A stretch of DNA of 64,000 bases from DATFTF01 sp963825175 (GCA_963825175.1 CAWGSA010000001.1:62001-126000); one strand, 5' to 3'; shown: positions 17,058 to 26,547, counted from the stretch's first letter. Made by a program: numbers and translations. The notes: generated from the sequence alone by a model not told the origin.

Positions 17058-19010
17058 ATGGCGAGCCCCAAACCGATCCGCCGCTCCGCCGAGCCGGCGA
17101 TCCCCCGCATGCGCCCCCGCGAGCACCGGTTCGAAGACGCCACGACGTTGTACGGGATTCCCAACTGGGGCAAGGGCTTCTTCCAGGTCTCGGAGGAGGG
17201 CGATCTCCTGGTGCGCCCCACCCGCGAGGCCGCCAAGAGCGTGGCTCTCAAGGCCATCGTGGACGAAGTGGCGCTGCGCGGGATCACCACACCCATGATC
17301 GTGCGTTTCCCGCAGATCCTGGCCTCGGCCGTCAACAGCCTGAACGATGCCTTCGCCCGCGCCATCGAAGAGTACGGATATCAGAACGTCTTTCGCGGCG
17401 TCTTCCCGATCAAGGTCAACCAAAAGCGGGTCGTGGTGGAGAAGATCATCGAGGCCGGACGCCGCTACGGCTACGGCTTGGAGGCGGGATCGAAGCCCGA
17501 GCTCCTGGCGGCCCTTTCCGCCGACCTGTCTCCCGATTGCCTGATCACCTGCAACGGCTACAAGGACGAGACGTTCATTCGCATGGCCTTGAACGGCGTG
17601 CGCATGAAGAAGAAAGTCGTCCTGGTGCTGGAAAAGGTGTCCGAGCTCGATCGGATCCTCTCCGTGGCCAAGGATCGCGGCGTGCGGCCGCTGATGGGCA
17701 TGCGCGCGAAGCTGTACGCACGCGGCTCGGGCAAGTGGGCCAAGTCCGGCGGGGAGGCCGCCAAGTTCGGCCTGACCACGCCGGAGATGCTCGAGGCGGT
17801 CAAAATCCTGAAATCGCGCCGCATGCTCGACGCGATGGTGATGCTTCATTTCCACATCGGCTCGCAGATCACCGACATCCGCAAGGTCAAGCTCGCGATC
17901 CGCGAGGCCGGCCGCGTGTACGCCAAGCTGCGAGCGCTGGGCGTTCCCATCCAGTACCTGAACCTGGGAGGCGGGCTGGGCGTCGACTACGACGGCTCGA
18001 AGACGGCGTTCGACTCGTCGATGAACTACTCGGTCTCGGAGTACGCCAACGACGTCGTCTATACCATCAAGCAGATCTGCGACGAGGAGAACGTGCCGCA
18101 CCCGACTCTGGTGACCGAGTCCGGCCGCGCGGTGACCGCCTTTCACTCCGTGCTCATCACCAACGTCCTGGACGTGGCCGATCGCATCGACCAGGGGCGA
18201 AAGGTACGCGTCACGTCCAACGATCCTCCGGTCATCCAGGAGCTCGCCGGCATCCTGGCCGGCGCCAATGCCAAGAACCTGCGCGAGAGCTACCACGACG
18301 CCATCCAGTACAAGGAGGAGCTGTTCACGCTGTTCAACCTCGGCCACCTGTCCCTGGAGGACCGCTCCAAGGGAGAGATCCTCTTCTGGCAGATCTGCGA
18401 GCGGATCCACCGAGACCTGAAGACCTTGAAGGAAATCCCCGAAGAGTTCGAGGACATGGAGAAGATGCTGGCCGACACCTACGTGATGAACTTCTCCGTC
18501 TTCCAGTCGCTGCCCGATTCGTGGGCCATCGACCAGCTCTTCCCCATTCTGCCGATCCACCGGTTGAACGAGCGGCCCACGGAGGTGGCGACGCTCGCCG
18601 ACATCACATGCGATTCCGACGGAAAAATCGACAAGTTCATCGACCTCCGGGACATCAAGGAGACCCTTCCGCTCCACGTCTTCCGACCGGACGAGCCGTA
18701 CTACGTGGCCTTCTGCCTCATGGGCGCCTATCAGGACGTGCTGGGCGACCTGCACAACCTCTTCGGCGAGGCCCACGAGGTCCTGGTCACCATCGACGAC
18801 GACGGGAAGCCGCGGATCGAGGACGTGCTCCCGGGCGAATCGTGCGAGCGCGTCCTGGAGTACATGAACTACGACAAGACCGAGATCCTCGACTCCATCG
18901 GCCGCCAGCTGCGCCGTGTCGCCAACCGGCCCATCAAGAAGGACGAGCTGCAGGCGATCTTCCGCGAGTTCGAGGCGGTGTTCCCGCGGTATACGTACCT
19001 GGAGAGGTAG
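17058..19010 (+). CDS. speA: Biosynthetic arginine decarboxylase
   Basis: 650 residues, the usual length for SpeA. It decarboxylates arginine to agmatine, first step of polyamine synthesis, using PLP in a fold-III TIM barrel. Seen: GVFPIKVNQKR (PLP-lysine), EAGSKPELLAAL, CNGYKDETFIRMAL, LHFHIGSQITDIRK, NLGGGLGVDYDGS (phosphate-binding glycines), LVTESGRAVTAFHS and ADITCDSDGKIDKFID, whose CDSDGK carries the catalytic cysteine. No speB (agmatinase) is in the window. The TAG stop is the first triplet of a heptad array with a strong hairpin. Confidence 0.95.
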   Translation: MASPKPIRRSAEPAIPRMRPREHRFEDATTLYGIPNWGKGFFQVSEEGDLLVRPTREAAKSVALKAIVDEVALRGITTPMIVRFPQILASAVNSLNDAFARAIEEYGYQNVFRGVFPIKVNQKRVVVEKIIEAGRRYGYGLEAGSKPELLAALSADLSPDCLITCNGYKDETFIRMALNGVRMKKKVVLVLEKVSELDRILSVAKDRGVRPLMGMRAKLYARGSGKWAKSGGEAAKFGLTTPEMLEAVKILKSRRMLDAMVMLHFHIGSQITDIRKVKLAIREAGRVYAKLRALGVPIQYLNLGGGLGVDYDGSKTAFDSSMNYSVSEYANDVVYTIKQICDEENVPHPTLVTESGRAVTAFHSVLITNVLDVADRIDQGRKVRVTSNDPPVIQELAGILAGANAKNLRESYHDAIQYKEELFTLFNLGHLSLEDRSKGEILFWQICERIHRDLKTLKEIPEEFEDMEKMLADTYVMNFSVFQSLPDSWAIDQLFPILPIHRLNERPTEVATLADITCDSDGKIDKFIDLRDIKETLPLHVFRPDEPYYVAFCLMGAYQDVLGDLHNLFGEAHEVLVTIDDDGKPRIEDVLPGESCERVLEYMNYDKTEILDSIGRQLRRVANRPIKKDELQAIFREFEAVFPRYTYLER

Positions 19011-19079
19011 TGCGAGGTTCTCCGTGCGAGGTTCTCCGTTCCCGGTCCGAACGGAGAACCGAGAGCGTCGCACGTGGCA
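19010..19079 (+). repeat. Heptad/14-mer array at the speA stop codon with a 12-bp hairpin
   Basis: Starts on the last base of TAG: units GTGCGAG and GTTCTCC alternate twice (14-bp super-unit), then decay. Positions 19030-19041 (GGTTCTCCGTTC) and 19049-19060 are perfect inverted complements around a 7-base loop, so the array could end transcription of speA. Confidence 0.8.
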
Positions 19080-19128
19080 CGATCCGTATGACTTCGCCCT
19101 TCCAGGCCAGGAACTGGACGCCCCGTGA

Positions 19129-19537
19129 ATGGAGCCGGCGAAGATGAGAAGAACGGTCTCCTCTGGAACGCCCTGGGAGCCGGTCGTGGGCTACTCCCGC
19201 GCGGTGCGGGTGGGTTCTGTCGTCCACGTCTCCGGGACCACCGGCGACCGGACCCGACGGGAAGATCGTCGGACTCGGCGATCCCTACGCCCAGACGGTC
19301 CAGGCGTTGAAGAACATCGCATCGGCTCTGGAAAAAGCAGGCGCCGCGCTCACCGACGTCGCGCGCACGCGGATCTACGTCACGAACATCGATGACTGGG
19401 AGAAAATCGGGCGCGCCCACGGGGAGGTCTTCGGATCGATCCGGCCGGCGACGTCCATGGTCGAGATCTCGCGCCTGATCTCGCCGGAAATGCTGGTCGA
19501 GATCGAAGCCGAAGCGATCGTCTCCGCGGAAAAGTAG
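19129..19537 (+). CDS. RidA family (Rid/YER057c/UK114) enamine/imine deaminase, one frameshift
   Basis: About 135 residues when an extra base near 19248 is ignored. The family hydrolyses reactive enamines/imines released by PLP enzymes, protecting other PLP proteins. Matching blocks: PWEPVVGYSRAVRVGSVVHVSGT, then after the indel YAQTVQALKNIASALEKAGA, VARTRIYVTNIDDWEKIGRAHGEVFG and PATSMVEISRLISPEMLVEIEAEAI. The conserved Arg (ARTRIYVT) and Glu near the end (VEIEAEA) are present. Start could be 19129 or the ATG at 19144. It sits behind arginine decarboxylase, a PLP enzyme. The stop converges on the NamZ-fusion gene with a short heptad array between. Confidence 0.75.
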
Positions 19538-19540
19538 AGA

Positions 19541-19561
19541 CCGCCTTCCGCCTTCCGATCA
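19541..19561 (-). repeat. Short heptad array at the NamZ-fusion stop codon
   Basis: From the minus-strand TGA: TGATCGG, AAGGCGG, AAGGCGG. It fills the 21-base gap between convergent stop codons. Confidence 0.6.
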
Positions 19562-21878
19562 ATACAGCAGATACTTCAGTCGCCGCTTCTCGAACTCCTC
19601 GAGCTCCTTCTGCCACGAGGCGACGATGCGCGGTGCAGGCTCCCCGCGGTCAAGCCTGTCGTAGGCGTCCTGGTTGGCGAGAAGCTTGAGGAATCCCGCG
19701 CGCTCCCAATCGGCGGGGTACAGGTCGCGCAGCACGGCGGCGATCTCGATGCCCAGAGCGACCGCGCGCAGCGCTTCCCGCTCGACCAGGTCGACCCGGA
19801 CCCCTCCGCAGACCTGACCGGCGTAGAGGCTCGCGTTCGGAGTGAAACGCGTCGGGGAGAAACGGACCCCGGGAAGAGCCCGCGCCGCGAGCACCCGCGC
19901 CAGGCGCGCCCCGTCGATCCACGGAGCGCCGAGGATCTCAAAGGGCGTGTCCGTGCCGCGGCCCACCGAGACGTTGGTTGTCTCGAGCAGCCCGATCCCC
20001 GGGTACAGCGCCGCCGCGGCGAGGGAGCGCATGTTGGGGGACGGATGGACCCACTCGAGCCCGGTCTCGTCGTACCACAGATGACGCGACCAGCCTCGCA
20101 TCCGGACGACCTGGAGGTCCGCCCCGATCCTGCGTTCCGCGTTGAAGAGGAGAGCCAGCTCTCCCACCGTCATGCCCGTGCGGACCGGAATCGAATGGTA
20201 GGCGGTGAAGGACAGCTTGTCGGCGTCGGCCAGGGGGCCCTCGACCAGGTCGGCGCCGATGGGATCCGGCCGGTCGAGCACGACCACGGGAACCCTCGCT
20301 TTCGCCGCCCCTTCCAGGACGTATCCGAGGGTGGCCAGATACGTATAGAAGCGCGTTCCGACGTCCTGGATGTCGAAGACGATCGCATCGAGCCCTTCGA
20401 AGTCCTCCGGGCGCGGGCGCTCGCTCTCCCCGTAAAGGGACCGCACCGGCAGCCTCGTGGCGGCGTCGATGCCGTCGGCCACCCGTTCTTCGGCGCGGAT
20501 GCTCAGGCCGTGCTCCGGCGAGAAGAGGCGGACCAGCTGCACGCCCGCCCGGCGCGCCGGCTCCGACGTCAGCGCCTCGACGGTCGTTTTTCCCTCGCGG
20601 GTCCGGCCGGTAGCGTTCGTGACGAGGCCGACGCGGCGCCCGGCGATCTGGCGAAAGCCGTCGGCCGCGAGCGCGTCGATGCCCGCGGAGACTTCGCGGG
20701 TGCGGTGCGGCAGCCGCTCCTCCAGCTGCCGGGCCCGAGCAGCCACATCCTCGTGGATCGAGGCCGCAACGATGTTGGACACGAGCGCGCGCAGGCGCAG
20801 CACGTCCCCCTTCCCGTCCGGGTGCACGCGGTTGGAGAGAAGCAGGACGTAGGTCTGAGAGGCCGGATCGATCCACAGCGAGGTCCCCGTGAATCCGGTG
20901 TGCCCGAACGAGCCGGGAGGGAAGAGATCGCCCCGGACGCCGGAGTAGCCGGTCTGCGATGTCGAACCCCAGCCCGCGCAGGTCCTCGTCGCCCTCGTCG
21001 CGGGGACGCGTCATCGCAGCCACGGTCAAGGGCGACAGAATCCGCGCGCGCCCGAGCCGGCCGTCCCCCAGGATCATCCGGCAGAATTTCGAGAGATCGT
21101 CGGCGGTCGAGAACAGGCCGGCGTGGCCGGCGACGCCGCCCAGCGCGTACGCCCGCGGATCGTGGACCTCTCCCCGCATCCATCGGCCCTCCCGCTGCTC
21201 GGTCGGCGCGAACCGCGAAACGCCGCGGCTGGGAGAAACGCCGGCGAGTGGCCGAAACCCCGTGTCCTTCATTCCCAGCGGGCGGAAGATCCGCTCCGCC
21301 GCAAACCGGTCCAGCGTCTCCCCCGAGACGCGCCGGACGACCTCGCCCAGCACTTCGTAACCGGCGTCGGAGTACACGAAGCGGCTGCCGGGCGGATTCG
21401 CCAGCGGCTGACGGAACTTCCGCGCGAAAATCTCCTCGGGAGTGCCGGTGTAGAGCTCCAGCGGATCGTCGGGCGGCAGACCGGCGCGGTGCGTCAGGAG
21501 CTGACCGATCGTGACCTTGGCCCGCTCGGGCCCCCCCGCGGCGAAGTCCGGGAGGAACCGGACCACCGGATCGGCCAGCCGCAGCCTGCCTTCCTGGACC
21601 AGGAGCATCACGGACGGCGCGGTGGCCACGGTCTTGGTCAGAGACGCCAGATCGAAGATCGTGTCGACGGTCATCGGCTCGACGGACGGCGCGACCGCGC
21701 GGTTCCCGAAGGCCTTCCGGAATACAATTTTCTTATTGTGTCCGACGAGGACCACCGCTCCGGGTAACTCTTTCCGCGCGATCGCCTGGCGCACGACCGC
21801 GTCGATTCCCGGGAGCTTGTCCGCCGCCGGGCGAGCCGGAACGACGGCCGCGGTCAGCAGGAGAACGGCGGCGATCAT
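19559..21878 (-). CDS. Serine hydrolase (class C beta-lactamase-like) fused to exo-beta-N-acetylmuramidase NamZ (DUF1343), one frameshift
   Basis: About 772 residues across one apparent inserted base near 20954. The N-terminal half has a short signal-like start, the SxxK nucleophile motif (ASLTKTVATAP), YSDAGYEVLGEV in the YxN position and FGHTGFTGTSLW in the KTG position, so it is a beta-lactamase/DD-peptidase-fold hydrolase like B. subtilis YbbE. Without a stop, VHPDGKGDVLRLRALVSNIV leads into the DUF1343 half: GRRVGLVTNATGRTREGKTT, LFSPEHGLSIRAEE, IVFDIQDVGTRFYTY, VVVLDRPDPIGADLVEGP and HPSPNMRSL. NamZ proteins release MurNAc from the non-reducing end of glycan strands. Start overlaps the symporter stop (ATGA). 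In B. subtilis the two functions are separate genes; here they form one polypeptide, acting in periplasm or outside. Confidence 0.8.
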
Positions 21879-23662
21879 GCCTTTTCCCTGACCAGCCCGG
21901 TCACCAGGAGGGCGCCGGAGGCCGCGAGGATCAATCCGAAAACGAGGGTCTGCCGCGACAGGTGGAAGATCACCCCCTCCGCCGCGAACATGATCGAGTA
22001 GACGAAGGCGATGCCCACGATCCACATGCCGAAGTTGCGGGCGATCTCTCCCGGCGGCGGCGCGATCCCGGTCCGGCGCGCCACCGGCCCCCACCCCCTT
22101 CCCGCCGGTCGCACCTTTTCGTAGAACGCGGCCAGCGTGTCGTCCGGCTCCGGGCGGGTGGCGAATGTCACCACCAGCCACACCACCGTCGTCACGGCGG
22201 TCGTGATGATCAGGTTCAATGCGAACCCCCTCGGCGTCGCAGGATCGAAGACGCCGCGCAGCGTCAACGACGTCAGCAGGGCCGAGGCCATCGCCGCGAC
22301 CTCCGACCACGCGTTCACCCGCCACCAGTACCAGCGCAGGATGTAGACCAGGCCGGTTCCCGCGCCGAGCGTCAGGAGGAGCTCCCACACCTTGCTGATC
22401 TGATTCATGAAGATCGTCACCACGATCGAGAGCACCAGCGTCACCATGGTGGCGAAGCGGGATGCGATCACGTAGTGGCGCTCCGTGGCGCCCTTGCGCA
22501 GAAAGCGGCGATAGAGATCGTTGACCAGATAGCTCGATCCCCAGTTCATCTGCGTGGCCTGGGTCGACATGTAGGCCGCGGCGAAGCTCGCGAGCATCAG
22601 GCCGCGCAGGCCGACGGGCAGGTCGTCCACCATCATGCGAACGTAGTTCAGGCCCGGATCCTCGGCTCCCGACGCGGTGCGCACCGACCCGCCGAAGGCG
22701 GCCAGCGAGCACAGGGCGGTGACGACCCACGGCCAGCTGCGCAGCGCGTAGTGCGCGACGTTGAAGAAGAGGGCCGCCCCGCGGCTGTGCCGCTCGTCCT
22801 TGGTGGCCAGCATGTTCTGCGCGACGTAGCCGCCGCCGCCCGGCTCCGCGCCCGGATACCACGAGGCCCACCAGTTGAGCCCCAAAAGCGCCGCCAGCGA
22901 GACGACGGGAAGGACCCAGACGCCGTCCGAGGCCGAAGGCCAGATCGCCAGGATCGCCGCGGCCGATCCGAACGTCGCTCCGGGAGGCGAGCCCGAAGGG
23001 TGGGCCAGCCCCACCCGCGATTTCATGGCCTCGATCCCGCCCACGGCTTCGACCGAGACGACCGCGAGCACGATCGCGCCCCCCATTTCGAAGAGGTACT
23101 GGATCCCATGGTTGGCCGCGACGCCCCAGTAGCCGGAGACGACGGTGTACAGAAAGGTCAGCAGGAGGCAGACCACGAGGGCGGTCCAACGGGAGACGCC
23201 GAGCGTCCCCCCCAGGACCTTGGCCATCCCGAGGTTGACCCAACCCATGATGATGAGGTTGACCATCAGTCCCATGTACGCCGCGCGGAAGCCGCGCAGG
23301 AACGCCGCCGGCCGCCCGGCGTAGCGCAGCTCCGTCAGCTCGACGTCGGTCACCACGGCCGCCCGCCTCCAGAGCCTGGCGAAGAAGAAGACCGTGAGCA
23401 TTCCCGAGGGCAGCATCGACCACCACAGCCAGTTGCCGGCGACGCCGTTCTTGACGACCATCTCGGTGACCGCCAGCGGCGTGTCGGCGGAGAACGTCGT
23501 CGCCACCATCGCCGTGCCCGCCAGCCACCAGGGCATGGAGCGGGCCGAGAGGAAGTAGTCGAGCATCGACCGCTTGGCCCGGCGGGCGAAGAAGAGGCCC
23601 AGGCCGAGGATCAGCACGAAATACCCGCTGACGATCGCGAAGTCGATCGTGTGAAGTTTCAT
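21875..23662 (-). CDS. Sodium:solute symporter (SSS family)
   Basis: 595 residues, inner membrane, about 13-14 helices. The N-terminus FAIVSGYFVLILGLGLFFARR, then DYFLSARSMPWWLAGTAMVATTFSADTPL matches the SSS signature with the conserved Ser/Thr sodium-site helix; VNLIIMGWVNLGMAKVLGG and ASFAAAYMSTQATQMNWGSSYLVNDLYRRFL match the helix-8 sodium motif. Na+ gradient-driven uptake of a sugar or related solute. Location between NagZ and the serine hydrolase-NamZ gene (4-base overlap with the latter) suggests GlcNAc, MurNAc or a muropeptide fragment as substrate, replacing the PTS permease MurP of B. subtilis; this is inference. Confidence 0.85.
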   Translation of the reverse strand: MKLHTIDFAIVSGYFVLILGLGLFFARRAKRSMLDYFLSARSMPWWLAGTAMVATTFSADTPLAVTEMVVKNGVAGNWLWWSMLPSGMLTVFFFARLWRRAAVVTDVELTELRYAGRPAAFLRGFRAAYMGLMVNLIIMGWVNLGMAKVLGGTLGVSRWTALVVCLLLTFLYTVVSGYWGVAANHGIQYLFEMGGAIVLAVVSVEAVGGIEAMKSRVGLAHPSGSPPGATFGSAAAILAIWPSASDGVWVLPVVSLAALLGLNWWASWYPGAEPGGGGYVAQNMLATKDERHSRGAALFFNVAHYALRSWPWVVTALCSLAAFGGSVRTASGAEDPGLNYVRMMVDDLPVGLRGLMLASFAAAYMSTQATQMNWGSSYLVNDLYRRFLRKGATERHYVIASRFATMVTLVLSIVVTIFMNQISKVWELLLTLGAGTGLVYILRWYWWRVNAWSEVAAMASALLTSLTLRGVFDPATPRGFALNLIITTAVTTVVWLVVTFATRPEPDDTLAAFYEKVRPAGRGWGPVARRTGIAPPPGEIARNFGMWIVGIAFVYSIMFAAEGVIFHLSRQTLVFGLILAASGALLVTGLVREKA

Positions 23663-23674
23663 CGAGGCGCCTTC

Positions 23675-23786
23675 GACTGAGGACTGAGGACTGTGGACTG
23701 CGGACTCACGCGGGTTTTGCCGAGAGGCATCCTGGCCCTGGCCGTTTCAGTCCTCAGTCCTCGGTCCGCAGTCCTCGGTCCGATCA
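23675..23786. repeat. Inverted pair of heptad arrays between nagZ and the symporter gene
   Basis: Left array 23675-23709: five units near GACTGAG. Right array 23748-23782: five units near CAGTCCT/CGGTCCG, complementary to the left. On the nagZ strand the second array begins at its TGA stop (unit TGATCGG then ACCGAGG). The arms enclose 38 bases and can fold into a large hairpin between nagZ and the symporter start. Confidence 0.85.
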
Positions 23787-25538
23787 ATGGGTCCTCTCGA
23801 TTTGAAGCCCGCTGCCTCGCTCCGCGATCCCTGGGATCGTCACCGGCGTGCGACCGGTGATGGCGGCTTCGCCCAGGAGCGCCCGCGCGGCGGCGACCTG
23901 CGAATCGGACTGGCCGCCCCACGCCAGCAGGCACGTCTTCATGTCCGGGAGGTCGGCCACGAGGTAGGGAGAGCCGAACGAGAGGACGATGACCGGCACC
24001 CTGCCGGCGACGAGCACGCGGGCGGTCTGCGCTCCAATCTCCGGAAGGGCGATCGTGCCCCGGCCGCTCTGAAACCTCACGAAGAGCGCGATCAGGACGA
24101 CGTCCGCGCGGGCCGCGGCGTCGAGCACGGTCTGTCCGTCGGCCGGCGTGGAGCGCGCGTCGAGCGTGACGCGCTCGAGGGATGCGGACACCTTGGGCTG
24201 GAGCGCGCCGGCCAGATCGTCCCCGGCATGGGCGGCCGAGTCCGTGATTGCCACGAGCAGGACGCGGCGGCCCGGCGCCAGCGGGAGGACCCCCGCCTCC
24301 TCGCGCAGCAGGGTCAGGGAGCGGCGCGCGATCTCCTCGGCCACGGCCCGGTGCCGCGGAGCGTCGACCACCCCGAAGATCCGATCGAGATCGGGACGCG
24401 GCGCGCCCACACGCTCCTTGGCCGCCAGGATGCGCGCGACGGACTGGTCGAGGCGCTCGCGGGAGATACGGCCGTCCAGGACGGCGCGGCGGACGCCGGC
24501 GATGGCGGCGTCGGTATCGGGCGACTTCACAGCCTGGTCCGCGCCGGCCAGGATCGCGCGCACCGCGGCCTCGCCGGCGTCATAGTGGTCGACGATGCCT
24601 CCCATCTCGAGCGCGTCCGTGACCACGAGCCCACGAAAACCGAGGTCGCCGCGCAGCAGTCCGCCCGTGATCTTCTCGGAGAGGGACGCCGGAATCGTTC
24701 CCCCCTGCGTCACGTCGGCGGGATTCCGGGTGTACGGATTCTCCTTTTCTCCACCGGGCCGCGGCGGCGCCGGCGTCGGATCGATGTTGGGAAGCGCCAT
24801 GTGCTCCGTCATCACGGACCAGACGCCGGCCGCGATCGCAGCCCGAAACGGCACGAGCTCGACGCGATCGAGGCGCTCGCGCGTGGCCTCGGACACGGGC
24901 AGCGAGCGGTGGGAATCGGTCCACGTGTTGCCATGTCCGGGAAAGTGCTTGACCGTCGCGATCACGCCCCGCGACTGGACCCCCTCCACGAACGCCGTCA
25001 CGAAGCGCGCGACGTCTTGCGGGTCCTCGCCGAAGCTGCGGACGTTGATGACCGGGTTGTCCGGATTGTCGTTGACGTCGGCCACCGGCGCGTAGATCTG
25101 GTTGATTCCCACGGCGCGCGCCTCTTCCGCCACGATCTCTCCCTCGCGCCGGGCGACCTCCGGGTTGCCGGTCGCCCCGACGGCCATGGCCCACGGCCAG
25201 TAGGTCGTGTCCACGAGCCGCATGCCCGGGCCGGCCTCCAGGTCGGCGCTCACCAGCAGCGGCACGCGGGACATGTCCTGCAGCCGGCGAGTCAGGAACG
25301 CCGCCTCGAGAACGTTCGAACCCGAAGCCCAGTGAACTCCGCCCACATGGTTGTCGCGCACCTGGTGGACCAGGGCTCGGTATTCCGGCGACTCCTCGTT
25401 CATGAATCCGGCCCGGGCCACGTAGACGAAGAGCTGCCCGATCTTCTCGTCGAGCGTCAGCTCGGGCCGCCTCGGGGCGAGGGTGGCGCAGCCGACGGCC
25501 AGGCCCGCGAGCAGCACGATCGGACCGCGAAAGCGCAC
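23784..25538 (-). CDS. nagZ: Beta-N-acetylglucosaminidase, glycoside hydrolase family 3, lipoprotein
   Basis: 584 residues. NagZ removes non-reducing GlcNAc from muropeptides. A lipobox (LLAGLAVGCATL, Cys 17) predicts a membrane-anchored lipoprotein, unlike the cytosolic E. coli enzyme and like Bacillus and Bacteroides-type forms. Seen: DEKIGQLFVYV, LLVSADLEAGPGMRL, the His-containing loop KHFPGHGNTWTDSH typical of NagZ-type GH3, and GLVVTDALEMGGIVDHY with the nucleophile Asp. A C-terminal second alpha/beta domain (residues about 410-584) is present. It leads an operon with the symporter and serine hydrolase-NamZ genes. Its stop starts a heptad array. Confidence 0.9.
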   Translation of the reverse strand: MRFRGPIVLLAGLAVGCATLAPRRPELTLDEKIGQLFVYVARAGFMNEESPEYRALVHQVRDNHVGGVHWASGSNVLEAAFLTRRLQDMSRVPLLVSADLEAGPGMRLVDTTYWPWAMAVGATGNPEVARREGEIVAEEARAVGINQIYAPVADVNDNPDNPVINVRSFGEDPQDVARFVTAFVEGVQSRGVIATVKHFPGHGNTWTDSHRSLPVSEATRERLDRVELVPFRAAIAAGVWSVMTEHMALPNIDPTPAPPRPGGEKENPYTRNPADVTQGGTIPASLSEKITGGLLRGDLGFRGLVVTDALEMGGIVDHYDAGEAAVRAILAGADQAVKSPDTDAAIAGVRRAVLDGRISRERLDQSVARILAAKERVGAPRPDLDRIFGVVDAPRHRAVAEEIARRSLTLLREEAGVLPLAPGRRVLLVAITDSAAHAGDDLAGALQPKVSASLERVTLDARSTPADGQTVLDAAARADVVLIALFVRFQSGRGTIALPEIGAQTARVLVAGRVPVIVLSFGSPYLVADLPDMKTCLLAWGGQSDSQVAAARALLGEAAITGRTPVTIPGIAERGSGLQIERTH

Positions 25539-25608
25539 TTCGGCGGAAGTCTAACCGTGAATCCCGCGCTCCGGCCGGCGCGTATCACCAGCAATCGAGG
25601 AGCCCGCC

Positions 25609-26157
25609 ATGCCCTTGACACCCGCCGAGCGATCCGCTGCCGAGGCCGAGCTGACCGCATCCCGAGGACGGATGCTCGCCGCGCTCTCCGGGCTCTCCGA
25701 CGAAGAATGGGGCGCCCGGCGGTCTCCGGAAGGCTGGTCCATCGCCGAATGCGCCGAGCACATCACCGCCGCCGAGCTGCCGATGGCCCGATTCGTCGAA
25801 GCAGCGAGCCCCGGGCCTCCCTGGGACGACGGGCCCGCCCGCGACGAGGCGGTGCGCCGCTTGATCCGCGACCGTTCGCAACGCGCGGAAGCTCCCGAGC
25901 GGGTCCGGCCGAAGGGCCGGTGGATGAGGAACGCGGAGATCGTGCGGACCTTCGAGGAGCGGCGGCGGGCCAACATCGAGTACGTCCGGACGACCCAAGA
26001 GGACCTGCGCGGCCGGTTTCTTCCTCACCCCTTCGCCGGCCGGATCGACTGCTACCAGTGGATCCTGTCACTGGCGGCGCATACCGAGCGCCACACGGCG
26101 CAGATCGAGGAGATCCGGCGGGACTCAGGACTCGAAAGGACGACTGGCGAAACTTGA
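25609..26157 (+). CDS. DinB-superfamily protein
   Basis: 182 residues, four-helix bundle of the DinB/YfiT group. Seen: LSGLSDEEWGARRSPEGWSIAECAEHITAAELPM, the usual N-terminal W-S-x-x-E-x-x-x-H block with one metal His, and LAAHTERHTAQIEEIRR with the H-x-x-x-H pair, so the three-His metal site appears intact. Members are thiol- or metal-dependent transferases or have unknown roles. GGAG ribosome site lies 10 bases before the ATG. Its TGA is the start of a heptad array that ends at the stop of the convergent P-II gene. Confidence 0.75.
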   Translation: MPLTPAERSAAEAELTASRGRMLAALSGLSDEEWGARRSPEGWSIAECAEHITAAELPMARFVEAASPGPPWDDGPARDEAVRRLIRDRSQRAEAPERVRPKGRWMRNAEIVRTFEERRRANIEYVRTTQEDLRGRFLPHPFAGRIDCYQWILSLAAHTERHTAQIEEIRRDSGLERTTGET

Positions 26158-26198
26158 ACTTCGAACTTTGAACTTTGAACTTTGAACTTCGAACTTCT
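26151..26198. repeat. Heptad array exactly spanning convergent stop codons (dinB-like and P-II)
   Basis: Period-7 units AACTTCG, AACTTTG (three times), AACTTCG, AACTTCT, bounded by TGA of the DinB gene and TAG of the P-II gene. AT-rich compared with all neighbours. On the plus strand TGA recurs in all three reading frames. Confidence 0.85.
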
Positions 26199-26547
26199 AC
26201 GCGACCGGCGTGACCGCGGCCTGATCCTCCTCGCCCGTCCGGATTCGGTAGACCTTCTCGACCGGGAGCACGAAGATCTTTCCGTCTCCGACGGTTCCGG
26301 TGCGCGCGGCCTGCAGGATGGCGTCGACGGTCGGTTTCACGAAGTGGTCGGAGACGCCGATCTCCAGTCGAACCTTCTCCGAGAGCTCCATCTTGACGGT
26401 CGTGCCGCGATACGTCTCGACACGCTCCGTTTCGCCGCCGTGGCCCTCGACGCGGTGAATCGTGAGCCCGCGCACCTCCGCCCGAAAGAGGGATTCGAGG
26501 ACATCGTTCAATTTTTCCGGCCGGACGACGGCCACCACGAGCTTCAG
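26197..26547 (-). CDS. glnB: Nitrogen regulatory protein P-II
   Basis: About 116 residues. P-II senses ATP/ADP and 2-oxoglutarate and controls the ammonium channel. Seen: VVAVVRPEKLNDVLESLF, GLTIHRVEGHG, ERVETYRGTTVKMELSEKVRLEIGVSD and TGTVGDGKIFVLPVEKVYRIRTGEED. The T-loop Tyr of YRG is kept. The canonical N-terminus (M-K-x-x-x-A-x-x-R-P) is reproduced only if translation starts at CTG 26547, which overlaps the amt stop as CTGA and follows GGAGG by 6 bases; GTG 26538 is the conventional alternative. glnK is an equally fitting name given the amt linkage. Confidence 0.9.
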   Translation of the reverse strand: MKLVVAVVRPEKLNDVLESLFRAEVRGLTIHRVEGHGGETERVETYRGTTVKMELSEKVRLEIGVSDHFVKPTVDAILQAARTGTVGDGKIFVLPVEKVYRIRTGEEDQAAVTPVA

